Below, one piece after another: positions 40,510 through 47,757 of a DNA stretch of 64,000 bases. The stretch spans positions 19,989,329 to 20,053,328 of the forward strand of contig NC_053418.1 of assembly GCF_016859285.1 (NCBI RefSeq). Direction: 5' to 3'. The stretch's first letter is position 1; each line of letters starts with the position of its first letter. Made by a program: the position numbers and the translations under genes. Source of the stretch: Xiphias gladius (Eukaryota > Chordata > Actinopteri > Istiophoriformes > Xiphiidae). The notes below the pieces were generated by a model. It was not told where the DNA came from, made no database searches, and worked only from the letters and a program-made list of their open reading frames with translations.

Positions 40510-43500
40510 AATCCTGCATCACATGAATCTTAATGGCAGCATTTAAAAAAAAAATTGTGTAGCTTGACTGCATGCCTTTACTTGGAGCAGCAGCAGAGTT
40601 ATTCACTGTGGACTAAGCCGGATGTTTACAGATAGAGTCAGTATAGGTTTATTACCAAGGGAATGCTATGGCACCTCCTTGTTTATACAATATAAATTAT
40701 TAAATAGATCACAGCGAAAACATCAGCTCTTGATTGGAGATGTTTTATAAGACTTAATACCCTTTTTTAAAAACTTAAATAGATATAGAGATAGTGATAG
40801 TGAACATTGACTGAGGAGTCAAAGCCAGCTTTATCTATCTCTCTGTGTGAGCAATTGTAACCTTGACTCCACTGCTGTTTTTTCTGATGGCTAGAAACAG
40901 TTAGAAAAGCTTCAGGATATAAGTTAACACTGGGTTGGTCCGTGCTGAATGTATCATAAGGTAAAGCTAATAACTCTGGACTCACCTCACGCAAGTACAA
41001 GGCTATATTGTGCGTTGTCTCCCACGACAGTTTGTGTAACATATTGAAAGACTCTGAATAGAGGACGTTTCCTATGTAACATTTAGTACGGAGTGTTTGA
41101 TAGAGAGGTATGGAACTCTGTCCATTACAACGCTGCATTGTATTAACAGTGGGAAATTGAGAGCGCCGCTTTGTAAAAGGTGTTCTGTGTGGACGACTGT
41201 CAGAACGCTCTCCATGGTCTGGAATGTGCTAAAGAAAGTGGTTTCAGGTGTCACGGCCATGCTGTCACCATGGCGACAACACACTCCACTTTTCTCCAGC
41301 CATGGCTGAATAAAGGGGCTTTTGAAAAAGTCTTTATTTGAACAAAAAGCGAGCATGTAACTCATTGTGCGTATGAATTTAGTCTAGACGGACGCGGTAG
41401 GCACAGAGAATTTCACCTGGAGGGTAAGGCAGGGCAGTAATGTGCCAAGTTACCTGAGCCTTCTCTCAACAGAGCATCAGAAATTCGCTGCTAAAACTCG
41501 ACTGTGACAATGTTGCCTCCTTTCGCCTTCTCAGCTTGGTGTCCAGCCGTTTCTCCCCTCACATGGTGACTCCGCCTCCGCACAGCCTCCACCAGACCGG
41601 CATTCCCCATCCTGCCATCGTCTCCCCGGCCATCAAGCAGGAGCCCAGCAGTGACAACATCAGTCCCTCAATGCATGCGTACGGACAATTCAGATAGTCA
41701 TCAAAACCCGCTTGTGTTGCTGCACAGTGTTTACTCTTGTTGTCTTTCTGTTACCAGTACCCCTCCACCGTTCACACTTTATTAACAGCGTCTTTTTAAT
41801 GTTTTGGATTAGCAGGAAATCCCCTGTTGCTCCCAAGAAGGAAGAGGACAAGAAGCCTCATATCAAGAAGCCCCTGAATGCTTTCATGTTGTATATGAAG
41901 GAGATGAGAGCCAAAGTGGTGGCAGAGTGCACTCTGAAAGAGAGCGCTGCCATCAACCAGATCCTTGGAAGACGGGTAAGTGGCGCAGACAGAGATGTGA
42001 ATTTATAACTGTGTGTGTGCGAGTGTGTTTAGCAGTCCTTTGATATATTCTGTCTTTGTCCACAGTGGCATTCCTTGTCAAGAGAGGAACAAGCCAAATA
42101 CTACGAGCTGGCCAGAAAAGAGAGGCAACTCCACTCCCAGCTCTACCCAGGATGGTCAGCACGAGATAACTATGTGAGTAGGACATTACCATGATCTGCT
42201 CTTATATCAACGGGTAGAGGGAGTTAGAAAAGTCCTTTTTTTCTGACTACATTCAGCCAAACGTGACTGTATCAGTTAATTATAGTAACCACACTTTAGT
42301 TCTCATAAACTGAAGTCACTGAGGTGGCGTACGTTCACAGTGAAAAACGACATTTTTTTTTTTTTTTTTCTGTGCAGGGAAAGAGGAAAAAGAGGAAGAG
42401 AGAGAATAAACCAGACTCAAAACCAGAAGGTAAGGGGCCTTTTTGCCCTGACAGCCTTTATTTGTTTTTGTATTTCACATACTGGAGTATGAAAGAAAAA
42501 CTGTAGAAACTAACAGTGAGAGCTGTATTTCTCTTGCAAAACTCAAGTGCAACCTGGGACACTAAACCTTTATTCTGCTATTTTTATCTACCTATTTTTT
42601 TGCATGGATTCTTTTCATCACTAACACGTACTAACTTCTTTCCCTGCTTCTGTACTTTGACAAGCAGCTTATGAGGTTCAGTGCTAATAGTGGCAGGTAT
42701 GTCTGCTGTTGTCCAACTAAATGACCACAGTAATTGGCCCAAAATAAGATAGCTTTCCACACTTAAGTGCACATTTTAATATGGTGTCATGTTCCTTTTT
42801 GCATCATAAATGCATACCATCAATACCACCATGAATATGTTTAACATTCTGTTTCACTGTCCCTGTTGTGACGTGTTTTCAACTTGATTTGAACAAGTCA
42901 TGCTCAAGAACATCCACTGCCATCATTTTCACTGTTGTAATCATCACTCCTCCACTTCTGTCACCCGGCAGCACTGAGGGACTTGAACATGATTTGAAGC
43001 CAGCAGGAGATCTATAATTCATCATCTTCACTTTTCCTTTGTCTTCCCCAGACTTCTCGATAAGAAGCAAGAAGCAGTGTGTGCAGTACCTGCCCTCGGA
43101 GAAGATGTGCGACAGCCCTGCGTCGTCCCACGGCAGCATGTTGGACTCGCCAGCCACTCCCTCCGCAGCCTTGGCCTCCCCAGCTGCTCCGGCCGCCACT
43201 CACTCCGAGCAGGCCCAGCCGCTATCGCTCACCACCAAACCAGAGGGTCGCATGCACCACCACTTCTCCCTACCTGGGAAGGCTTCTGGATCGACATCCT
43301 CCTCTTCCTCCTCCTCCTCTTCTTCCTCCTCCTCATCCCAACCCACCATCTCCATCCCAATTGGTACTTCAGGTAGCCAGTCAACCACACCCATCCTCTC
43401 CCGGCCAATCCCCTTCACCTCTCTTCACCCCTCCATGCTCTCCCCCCCTTCCCCTTTCCATCAGGCAGCCCTTCACTCCCATCATGCCCTGTTCCAGTCG

Positions 43501-43536
43501 CAGCCCCTGTCCTTGGTAACCAAACCAACTGAATGA
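11525..43536 (+). CDS. tcf7l1: tcf7l1: transcription factor 7-like 1 (TCF3 of the TCF/LEF family), 12 coding exons
   Basis: HMG-box factor that binds Wnt-responsive elements in the nucleus, represses with TLE/Groucho and CtBP, and is switched by beta-catenin. I assembled the CDS from GT-AG junctions with matching phases: 11525-11710, 11844-11916, 12015-12142, 30648-30731, 38043-38178, 38843-38945, 39575-39658, 41535-41678, 41816-41975 (or from 41813), 42066-42173, 42378-42429, 43052-43536. They sum to 1743 nt, 580 residues plus stop, close to the family length as I recall it (about 560-590). Residues 1-60 are the beta-catenin-binding region ([10 protein letters not shown]), about 329-397 the HMG box ([17 protein letters not shown]), 403-411 a basic NLS, and PLSLT (476-480) and PLSLV (571-575) are CtBP motifs. 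No C-clamp (CRARF) is encoded, as expected for TCF7L1 rather than long TCF7 or TCF7L2 isoforms. The start ATG has a good context (gccaaaATGC). I cannot tell whether this is the a or b fish paralogue. Confidence 0.97.
11844..11916 (+). CDS. tcf7l1: tcf7l1 coding exon 2 (residues 63-86)
   Basis: A 73-nt exon after a 133-nt intron. It begins after the acceptor tcattgtcag and reads [14 protein letters not shown], then [10 protein letters not shown]. It ends in phase 1 at a ggtaaa donor. Introns 1 and 2 are very short (133 and 98 nt). Confidence 0.92.
12015..12142 (+). CDS. tcf7l1: tcf7l1 coding exon 3 (residues 87-129)
   Basis: It starts after ccctgcag and ends at the consensus donor gtaagt. It encodes the family-typical block [10 protein letters not shown] followed by [14 protein letters not shown]. 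The 18.5-kb intron 3 follows. Confidence 0.95.
13812..13860. repeat. Perfect-arm inverted repeat (hairpin) in tcf7l1 intron 3
   Basis: The arm at 13819-13834 (gaacaaacctaatagt) is the exact reverse complement of 13838-13853, with a 3-nt loop tag. After two mismatched pairs the stem resumes with aatta/taatt (13812-13816 and 13856-13860). The 49-nt hairpin is visible directly. I do not recognise it as a known microRNA or transposon end. Confidence 0.8.
16317..16390. repeat. (TA)n microsatellite with GATA/TATC variants
   Basis: A TA-rich tract that directly abuts the decayed LINE tail to its right. It could have grown from the insertion site or replaced part of the element. Confidence 0.9.
16391..16735 (+). 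mobile_element. 5'-truncated, decayed non-LTR retrotransposon 3' end (endonuclease C-terminus)
   Basis: The plus-strand frame reads [20 protein letters not shown], then [13 protein letters not shown], then (after stops) [49 protein letters not shown] and LKLPGL before a stop at 16708-16710. I recognise this as the C-terminal segment common in fish and amphibian LINE proteins. Its D...K pattern fits a restriction-like endonuclease of R2/R4-type elements (Rex6-like); that family name is my inference. In-frame stops at 16531-16533 (TAG, at a position usually Trp) and 16567-16569 (TGA) show it is dead. The reverse transcriptase part is missing. Confidence 0.75.
18030..18560 (+). repeat. Dispersed teleost repeat containing GATTAAT-rich ends
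   Basis: The segment contains ggattaatcgtccaactg, aagtcataatattatgagaa, acagtccaaaacctaaagat, attcagtttaccgtc, and tgacttaaacgattaattga. I know these blocks in this order from an abundant interspersed repeat of fish genomes. It has no coding capacity. Boundaries are approximate, and the superfamily is not determined. Confidence 0.6.
19528..19606. repeat. (TG)n/(TA)n microsatellite
   Basis: A long TG tract flanked by TA dinucleotides, in tcf7l1 intron 3. Confidence 0.95.
24056..24109. repeat. (TG)n microsatellite
   Basis: A TG tract followed by a G-rich stretch (about 24110-24220) with many GGGG and GGTGG runs. The 204-codon open frame on the other strand is an artefact of this low-complexity sequence. 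Confidence 0.95.
24815..24910. repeat. (CA)n microsatellite, uninterrupted
   Basis: About 48 uninterrupted AC units, the longest pure dinucleotide tract in the window together with those near 33.8 and 62.8 kb. It is likely polymorphic. Confidence 0.97.
30648..30731 (+). CDS. tcf7l1: tcf7l1 coding exon 4 (residues 130-157)
   Basis: An 84-nt phase 0-0 exon between cttgcag and gtaagt. It encodes [14 protein letters not shown], a block conserved across TCF7L1 and TCF7L2, and a serine/proline-rich stretch with SRSPTPG. Because it is symmetrical it could be skipped without a frameshift; I see no direct evidence that it is. Confidence 0.95.
30732..38042 (+). other. tcf7l1 intron 4 (7.3 kb), non-coding
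   Basis: No supported gene. It contains a long CA repeat (33835-33904), a purine-rich GA tract near 34085-34130, poly-T at 34686-34703 and poly-A at 36952-36976. I see no recognisable transposon protein. Confidence 0.65.
33835..33904. repeat. (CA)n microsatellite
   Basis: An uninterrupted CA tract in tcf7l1 intron 4. Confidence 0.97.
38043..38178 (+). CDS. tcf7l1: tcf7l1 coding exon 5 (residues 158-202)
   Basis: It starts after catcaacag and encodes [20 protein letters not shown] and then [20 protein letters not shown], a hallmark of TCF7L proteins. It ends in phase 1 at acag|gtgaag. Confidence 0.96.
38843..38945 (+). CDS. tcf7l1: tcf7l1 coding exon 6 (residues 203-236)
   Basis: It starts after cacctgcag and encodes [20 protein letters not shown] and then HPLGWLMP, part of the proline-rich central region that lies near the TLE-binding segment in this family. 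It ends in phase 2 before gtaagt. Confidence 0.95.
39575..39658 (+). CDS. tcf7l1: tcf7l1 coding exon 7 (residues 237-264)
   Basis: It starts after ctctctcag and encodes [20 protein letters not shown], then AMNASMS, matching the central region of TCF7L1. It enters and leaves in phase 2, so it is another symmetrical exon of 84 nt. Confidence 0.95.
39659..41534 (+). other. tcf7l1 intron 7, non-coding with CA microsatellite
   Basis: A 1.9-kb intron with a CA repeat at about 40430-40508. The remaining sequence shows no exon-like open frame with splice signals. The smaller introns 5 (664 nt), 6 (629 nt) and 11 (622 nt) likewise show nothing beyond splice signals. Confidence 0.65.
40430..40508. repeat. 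(CA)n microsatellite
   Basis: A CA tract with two CG-containing interruptions, in tcf7l1 intron 7. Confidence 0.96.
41535..41678 (+). CDS. tcf7l1: tcf7l1 coding exon 8 (residues 265-312)
   Basis: It starts after ccttctcag and encodes [15 protein letters not shown] and then [28 protein letters not shown] resembles a SUMO/repression-type KQE motif found at this place in TCF/LEF proteins. It ends in phase 2 at atgcatgc|gtacgg, a non-optimal donor. Confidence 0.92.
41813..41975 (+). CDS. tcf7l1: tcf7l1 coding exon 9 (residues 313-366), first part of HMG box
   Basis: It encodes [20 protein letters not shown] and the rest of HMG helices 1 and 2 to NQILGRR. The acceptor is tandem: ggattAGcAG. Use of the first AG (exon from 41813) inserts one Arg codon; use of the second (exon from 41816) omits it. 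Both keep frame with the phase 2 exon 8. Confidence 0.95.
42066..42173 (+). CDS. tcf7l1: tcf7l1 coding exon 10 (residues 367-402), second part of HMG box
   Basis: It starts after gtccacag and encodes [20 protein letters not shown] followed by [19 protein letters not shown] helix 3 and its C-terminal arm. It is a phase 0 exon of 36 codons ending at tat|gtgagt. Confidence 0.97.
42378..42429 (+). CDS. tcf7l1: tcf7l1 coding exon 11 (residues 403-419), basic tail / NLS
   Basis: A short 52-nt exon after a long pyrimidine tract. It encodes [17 protein letters not shown], the basic tail that serves as nuclear localisation signal and DNA-contacting arm in TCF/LEF proteins. It ends in phase 1 at gaag|gtaagg. 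Confidence 0.93.
43052..43536 (+). CDS. tcf7l1: tcf7l1 coding exon 12 (residues 420-580), C-terminal repression domain
   Basis: It starts after tcttccccag. It encodes [20 protein letters not shown], then [20 protein letters not shown], nearly identical in my recollection to the mammalian TCF7L1 C-terminus. CtBP-type motifs PLSLT and PLSLV follow at 476-480 and 571-575. Between them is a run of 14 serines (43296-43337) encoded by a TCC/TCT repeat. There is no C-clamp. The stop is TGA at 43534-43536. Confidence 0.96.
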
Positions 43537-43774
43537 ATCTGCAAAGGCAAATTTTCTCCCATTTATTGCGCTGTATATTGCTTTTCTTTAAAATAGGTAT
43601 TAGAACAACTTTTTTTCTAAATGATGAAAAGGAAGAAATATTATTGGTCAATATTTGACCGTCTCCTTTTCTACATCTCTCAATGAAACAAAATGTATTT
43701 TTTGTAAAGTTTACTGCAGAACTGGTTTCTTTTTGATGCATTTATCCAATGAACCTCTTGTATAAAAGAACCAA

Positions 43775-43782
43775 TGTACATA
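43775..43782 (+). promoter_or_regulatory. Pumilio-type recognition element in tcf7l1 3' UTR
   Basis: TGTACATA matches the PUF/Pumilio consensus TGTANATA on the sense strand of the 3' UTR. An 8-mer match can occur by chance; function is inferred only. Confidence 0.35.
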
Positions 43783-43932
43783 AAGTTTCTTTATAAAAAC
43801 AAAAAGGAACAAAAACATGTTTTCTTTTTAGCCAAAACCTGATTAATGTTAGTATTAAGTTTAAGTCATAGTACTGGCCAATAATTGCAGCCCCCTTTTC
43901 AATTCAGTGTGTTCCCCTTCTTTGACATGTTA

Positions 43933-43938
43933 AATAAA
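43933..43938 (+). terminator. tcf7l1: tcf7l1 polyadenylation signal AATAAA
   Basis: A canonical hexamer about 400 nt after the stop, followed 25-50 nt later by a T/GT-rich element (ggtctgtctttt). A second hexamer at 44014-44019 could act as a distal site. Confidence 0.65.
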
Positions 43939-46486
43939 CATTTGAAATTGTTTCTTAAAAGAAATGCCTCGGTCTGTCTTTTCACGTGCATTTAGACCAT
44001 GTTTTTGTCATTTAATAAAGAGAGGTTTCCTTAACAAGGTAATGTGGTTTGGATTAATATTCTCATAATAGAGACCATGGTGCGTAATAAGTTTATAATT
44101 GAATTTTGTAGGTGTGGACAATGTAGATTTAATGAGCAGTATAATTTTACTACAGCAACAATGACATTGAATGGAAGTCCATAACACACCTCTCAATTTT
44201 TTTAGGTTCATTTTATGCTTCAGCACTAACCAGGGAACATCTTCATAAAAACCTTGCTGATGTTGGCAAGGAGTTTAATGTTTAATAAAGCAGAATTGGA
44301 GTACCCACACTGGAAAACGAGTGCCTGAACCAGGGTAACAAAAAATTTCATGCCCAAAATAAATACAACTAAAAAAATAATAGACGTCTGCTCCTTCTTG
44401 GAATATAGTGTCCCACAACAATGACAAAAAAGCAGGTCAGCCCGTACCCAGCGCAACAAACCCTGCTTGGGTTCCCTGTTCCTTTTGCACTTTTACTGCA
44501 TCTTTATTCACCATTTGGCACACAGCTTAGGCTTTAATTAACTCAGAGGTAATGGGATGGAGCCCCTGGGACCTCATTAGGCATTTCAATTAGTGAAAAA
44601 TACACAAGGTAGGTTACAGTTTTTGGTGGCTTTGGAGATGAGGAGTAGTGCCAGGGATGGACCAACTATGTCAGAGCAGCGGGGGGCGTCATGGCCTGGA
44701 AGAGCCCACTGACGCATATACACATTTTACTATTAAAGATGACTTTCCAGATAGTAAACAGCACCACCGGACACACCGGACCAATAGAGCAGTCTGTGTT
44801 AATTGATTTTAAGCACACTATATACATGATCTCAACACCATCGGAGATCTGTAGGAGTCAAAGCCATGCATTAATAATCAGTTAGTGAGCTATTATTTAT
44901 CATCCATTTAATGTTAATTGTCTGTGACAGAATCAGATGTCAGTGTCATAAAACAAAATGACCTCTCCTTTCAGAGAGACTCCTAAAACTGCAGACAGGT
45001 GGACTGAGGGTGTGTTTCTGTTCTGGCCCCCCTGTGAGAGGCACCAAACTGTCAAGTCTCCGCTGCTCGGTTTTTAGGGAAATCATTAGCCATAATAAGT
45101 TTTTGCTTGTGTGCCGTTCTGTCTTAGATCATTCCAGGCAAAACCACACAGTCTGTGGTGCCACGGCTGCCTACTCTGAGGCACCTCACCAATCCCTCAG
45201 TGATATTACAGGTAATGAGTTGTCAAAACAGCCAGCAAATCTGTCTCCTCAAGGCCATATATCTAGTTCAATGTTCATTTCTCCTAAAACAGTACCTTTA
45301 TTATGAAACTCAGTTCCCAAGTGAATGACTTCACATATGCTGGTTATTGCGGGTATTCTTCTGGTAGATATATCGCCATACTTGTGCCTGCTTATTTTTA
45401 TTGTTTTCACTTGTTTCTTTCTTGAAGTCTATTAAAACGTGATTATTAAAACAACACTTCTTAGGCGAAATTTAGTACATAGCAGATTAGCAAGTAGGAT
45501 TTTAAAGCACATGCCTTTTGTTTCAGTATCAAACAAAATGTCTATTTGAAATGGAATAAAAGGTATGTTTTCTTAAATTTCCCATGCACCACTCAAAATG
45601 TAACATGCTGCTGTTTATCTCTAAACACGGATGTCGTTCGCATCCATTCAACATCTGCCATGTAAGCACGAGGTCAGATTTAATACATGTTAATTTTTGC
45701 TCATTAAATTCTTCCAATCTCTTGCCAAGCTTCTTTTTTGGGCCTTCCTTTGATCTTGAATTTATTCCAGGTTAACTCTTTGATAGTTCCCAGGCATAAT
45801 ATTGCACCTAGAAGTCACTATCACCCATCAGCATCATTAGGTCTAAATCCGATTCCATGACCTTATATTCGTGTTAATAACAGGATGCTGTGTTTGCTTC
45901 ACGTGTGGTTTCCCAAGGTGATATTAATTGATTGTTTCTCTAACATTCACTGTGCTTAGCAAGACTCAGCTGGTGCCTTCGTGGAGATAGGTATGGCTGG
46001 CTGTGAGCTTAAGAACGTCCTTAATGTATTATTCATACCCATTTGACCTTAAAGATGGAAATGCAAATGTGTGTCAAGAATGAGAGGGATCATAGGACTT
46101 TTCAAATGTCAAAGAGCCCGGCACAATTAAGACATATTCATTACAAGAACCCACAGGTCCACCACACCATGCTGAGATGTAAAACACCAATTAACATCTG
46201 GATCATTACCTCACCTCTAAAGCTACTGCACACATTCAATTGTAATCCTTATAATGCTGTTACAGTAAACACTGTGCTCAGCAGCAAAGTTTACTGACTT
46301 TATGCTAATTATTTTTACTTGATGGTGTTTTACTCTAAGTACTATTTCATACCCTTTAAGCTTGTTAAAGGATAACACAATGAGTTGATAGTATTTGAAA
46401 ACCCCTACGATCACATATAGATAAAGTAGTCTGGTGTCATGTTGCGTTTTTGTCAGTTTTTTTTTCAATTGCATCGTATATCAATA

Positions 46487-46500
46487 CTGCCATCTGCTGA
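46487..46500 (-). promoter_or_regulatory. CTCF-like motif
   Basis: The minus strand reads TCAGCAGATGGCAG, 13 of 14 matches to the CTCF core CCASYAGRKGGCRS. It pairs with a plus-strand motif 65 nt to the right, giving a divergent orientation. Binding is inferred. Confidence 0.4.
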
Positions 46501-46564
46501 CAAGGTCAAATACTGACACAACCACCTCTTGTGGAGTAAACATCCCCACCAAGTCAACACCCAG

Positions 46565-46578
46565 CCTGTGGGTGGCAG
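46565..46578 (+). promoter_or_regulatory. CTCF-like motif (weaker)
   Basis: CCTGTGGGTGGCAG matches the CTCF core CCASYAGRKGGCRS at 12 of 14 positions. It is supported mainly by its closeness to the stronger motif at 46487-46500. Confidence 0.3.
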
Positions 46579-47489
46579 CAACAACACAAATGATATCAGC
46601 TCCACTCCCTCCTGTGGTGGATCATTAGAAAAAAACAAAAGATCTTGTATTATAATGAATATAAAATGTAATTTTCCATCGGTGCTCTCTTTCCCCTTTA
46701 CAAGCTCAGGCCGGTTGAGTGTAATGGGGTGTAAGTACAATAGGAGGATGTCAGCCTCACATACAGTAGAATCTATATCTGGATCTAAACATTTACTCTC
46801 CCTTTGTTTCAACATGTGCCATTCAAATTAAGCTAAACAATGTGGCGATGAGAGTCGAGTCCTGTCCTCCCACTGGATGGCTGTCTATACCAAGATTCAC
46901 TGACATAAAGAAGTCAAGTCGACTTGCTCAGATATGCAAACATGCATTGTTTCACTATATACATAGCTATGTGCAGGCATCTGAAGGAAATGTGCAATGA
47001 CAATCCCTGAAAAGGGCAAGAGGGGCTTTACATCTTCTCTGTTTGAACAACTGTCATCAACAGCATGAACAGCATTTTGATGACACATGGATGACAGTGC
47101 ATTTATCTAACCCTTTTCACTTAGCTGCAAGATCTGTGAGACATAAGGGAATCTGACTGGTTGTGTCTGGTCATATGATTTCTTTGTATATAAACTGGTG
47201 GGTTCAAGGTTTCAGGGTCAGGGACTTCGAACTGCTACACTTGATCGGAGGTGACATTGTTGGGAAAGGTGCCGGGAAGTGGCACTTTCTAGATTATCAT
47301 GTGAGAGCTGAAATTAAATGTATTGTAATAAATGGCACTGAATATATTTTAATCTGGTTGATGCATTTTTTTTTCGATATTAAATTTCAACTGCAATTGA
47401 AATCAGTTTAAGTAAGACGTGAAGAGCACGAGGGAACTTTAGTTACCGGCAAATACAGCAGCCCTGGTGTGTCAGCAGTCCAGCTTTAG

Positions 47490-47696
47490 ATGGCAGTAGA
47501 GCCCATCTCCGTGTTGTTGTTGTTGTTGTTGTCACCAGCAGAAGAAGAGCAAGCTGGTTTGTACACGGAAGCTGGAACGAGACTTGTCAAACCTTTCAAC
47601 CTGTCGAGCCGGATTTGTCCACGCAGCTTGTTCCCTGTGCGCGAAGGGGAAACGGACTCAGTGGATTTGATGGTTTGTGTTTTCACCGGCGTGTAA
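47490..47696 (+). promoter_or_regulatory. Upstream ORF (68 codons) in the tgoln2 leader
   Basis: An ATG at 47490 with a purine at +4 opens a 68-codon frame. It starts with a hydrophobic run (six leucines from a TTG repeat) and stops with TAA at 47694-47696, 6 nt before the tgoln2 start. If it is in the mRNA it should reduce initiation at the main ATG or require reinitiation. The transcription start is unknown, so it might instead lie in the promoter. Confidence 0.45.
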
Positions 47697-47702
47697 GACA
47701 CA

Positions 47703-47757
47703 ATGACGCCGGCTTTCCTGCTTCTCTCTGTATTTCTGAGTTGCTGCTTGGTCACAG
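47703..47757 (+). CDS. tgoln2: tgoln2 coding exon 1 (signal peptide)
   Basis: Eighteen codons plus one nucleotide, encoding [18 protein letters not shown]. The donor is cacag|gtgagt, phase 1. The chosen ATG is the first after the upstream ORF and gives a clean signal peptide. Confidence 0.88.

Larger units (their letters stand above)
43537..43960 (+). other. tcf7l1: tcf7l1 3' UTR
   Basis: AT-rich sequence after the stop codon. It contains a Pumilio-type motif TGTACATA at 43775-43782 and a canonical AATAAA at 43933-43938, followed by a GT/T-rich segment, so cleavage is expected near 43955. A second AATAAA lies at 44014-44019. Confidence 0.7.
43961..47480. other. Intergenic region between tcf7l1 and tgoln2
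   Basis: About 3.5 kb with no supported gene. It contains two CTCF-like motifs at 46487-46500 (minus) and 46565-46578 (plus). It also holds AT-rich blocks with homeodomain-like TTAATTAA/TTAATTGA sites near 44535 and 44800. Confidence 0.6.

Noticed and set aside
43079..43519. 146- and 99-codon frames in other registers of tcf7l1 exon 12
   Set aside because: These are overlapping shadow frames of the GC- and Ser/Pro-rich last exon. The tcf7l1 frame is fixed by splice phases and family similarity.
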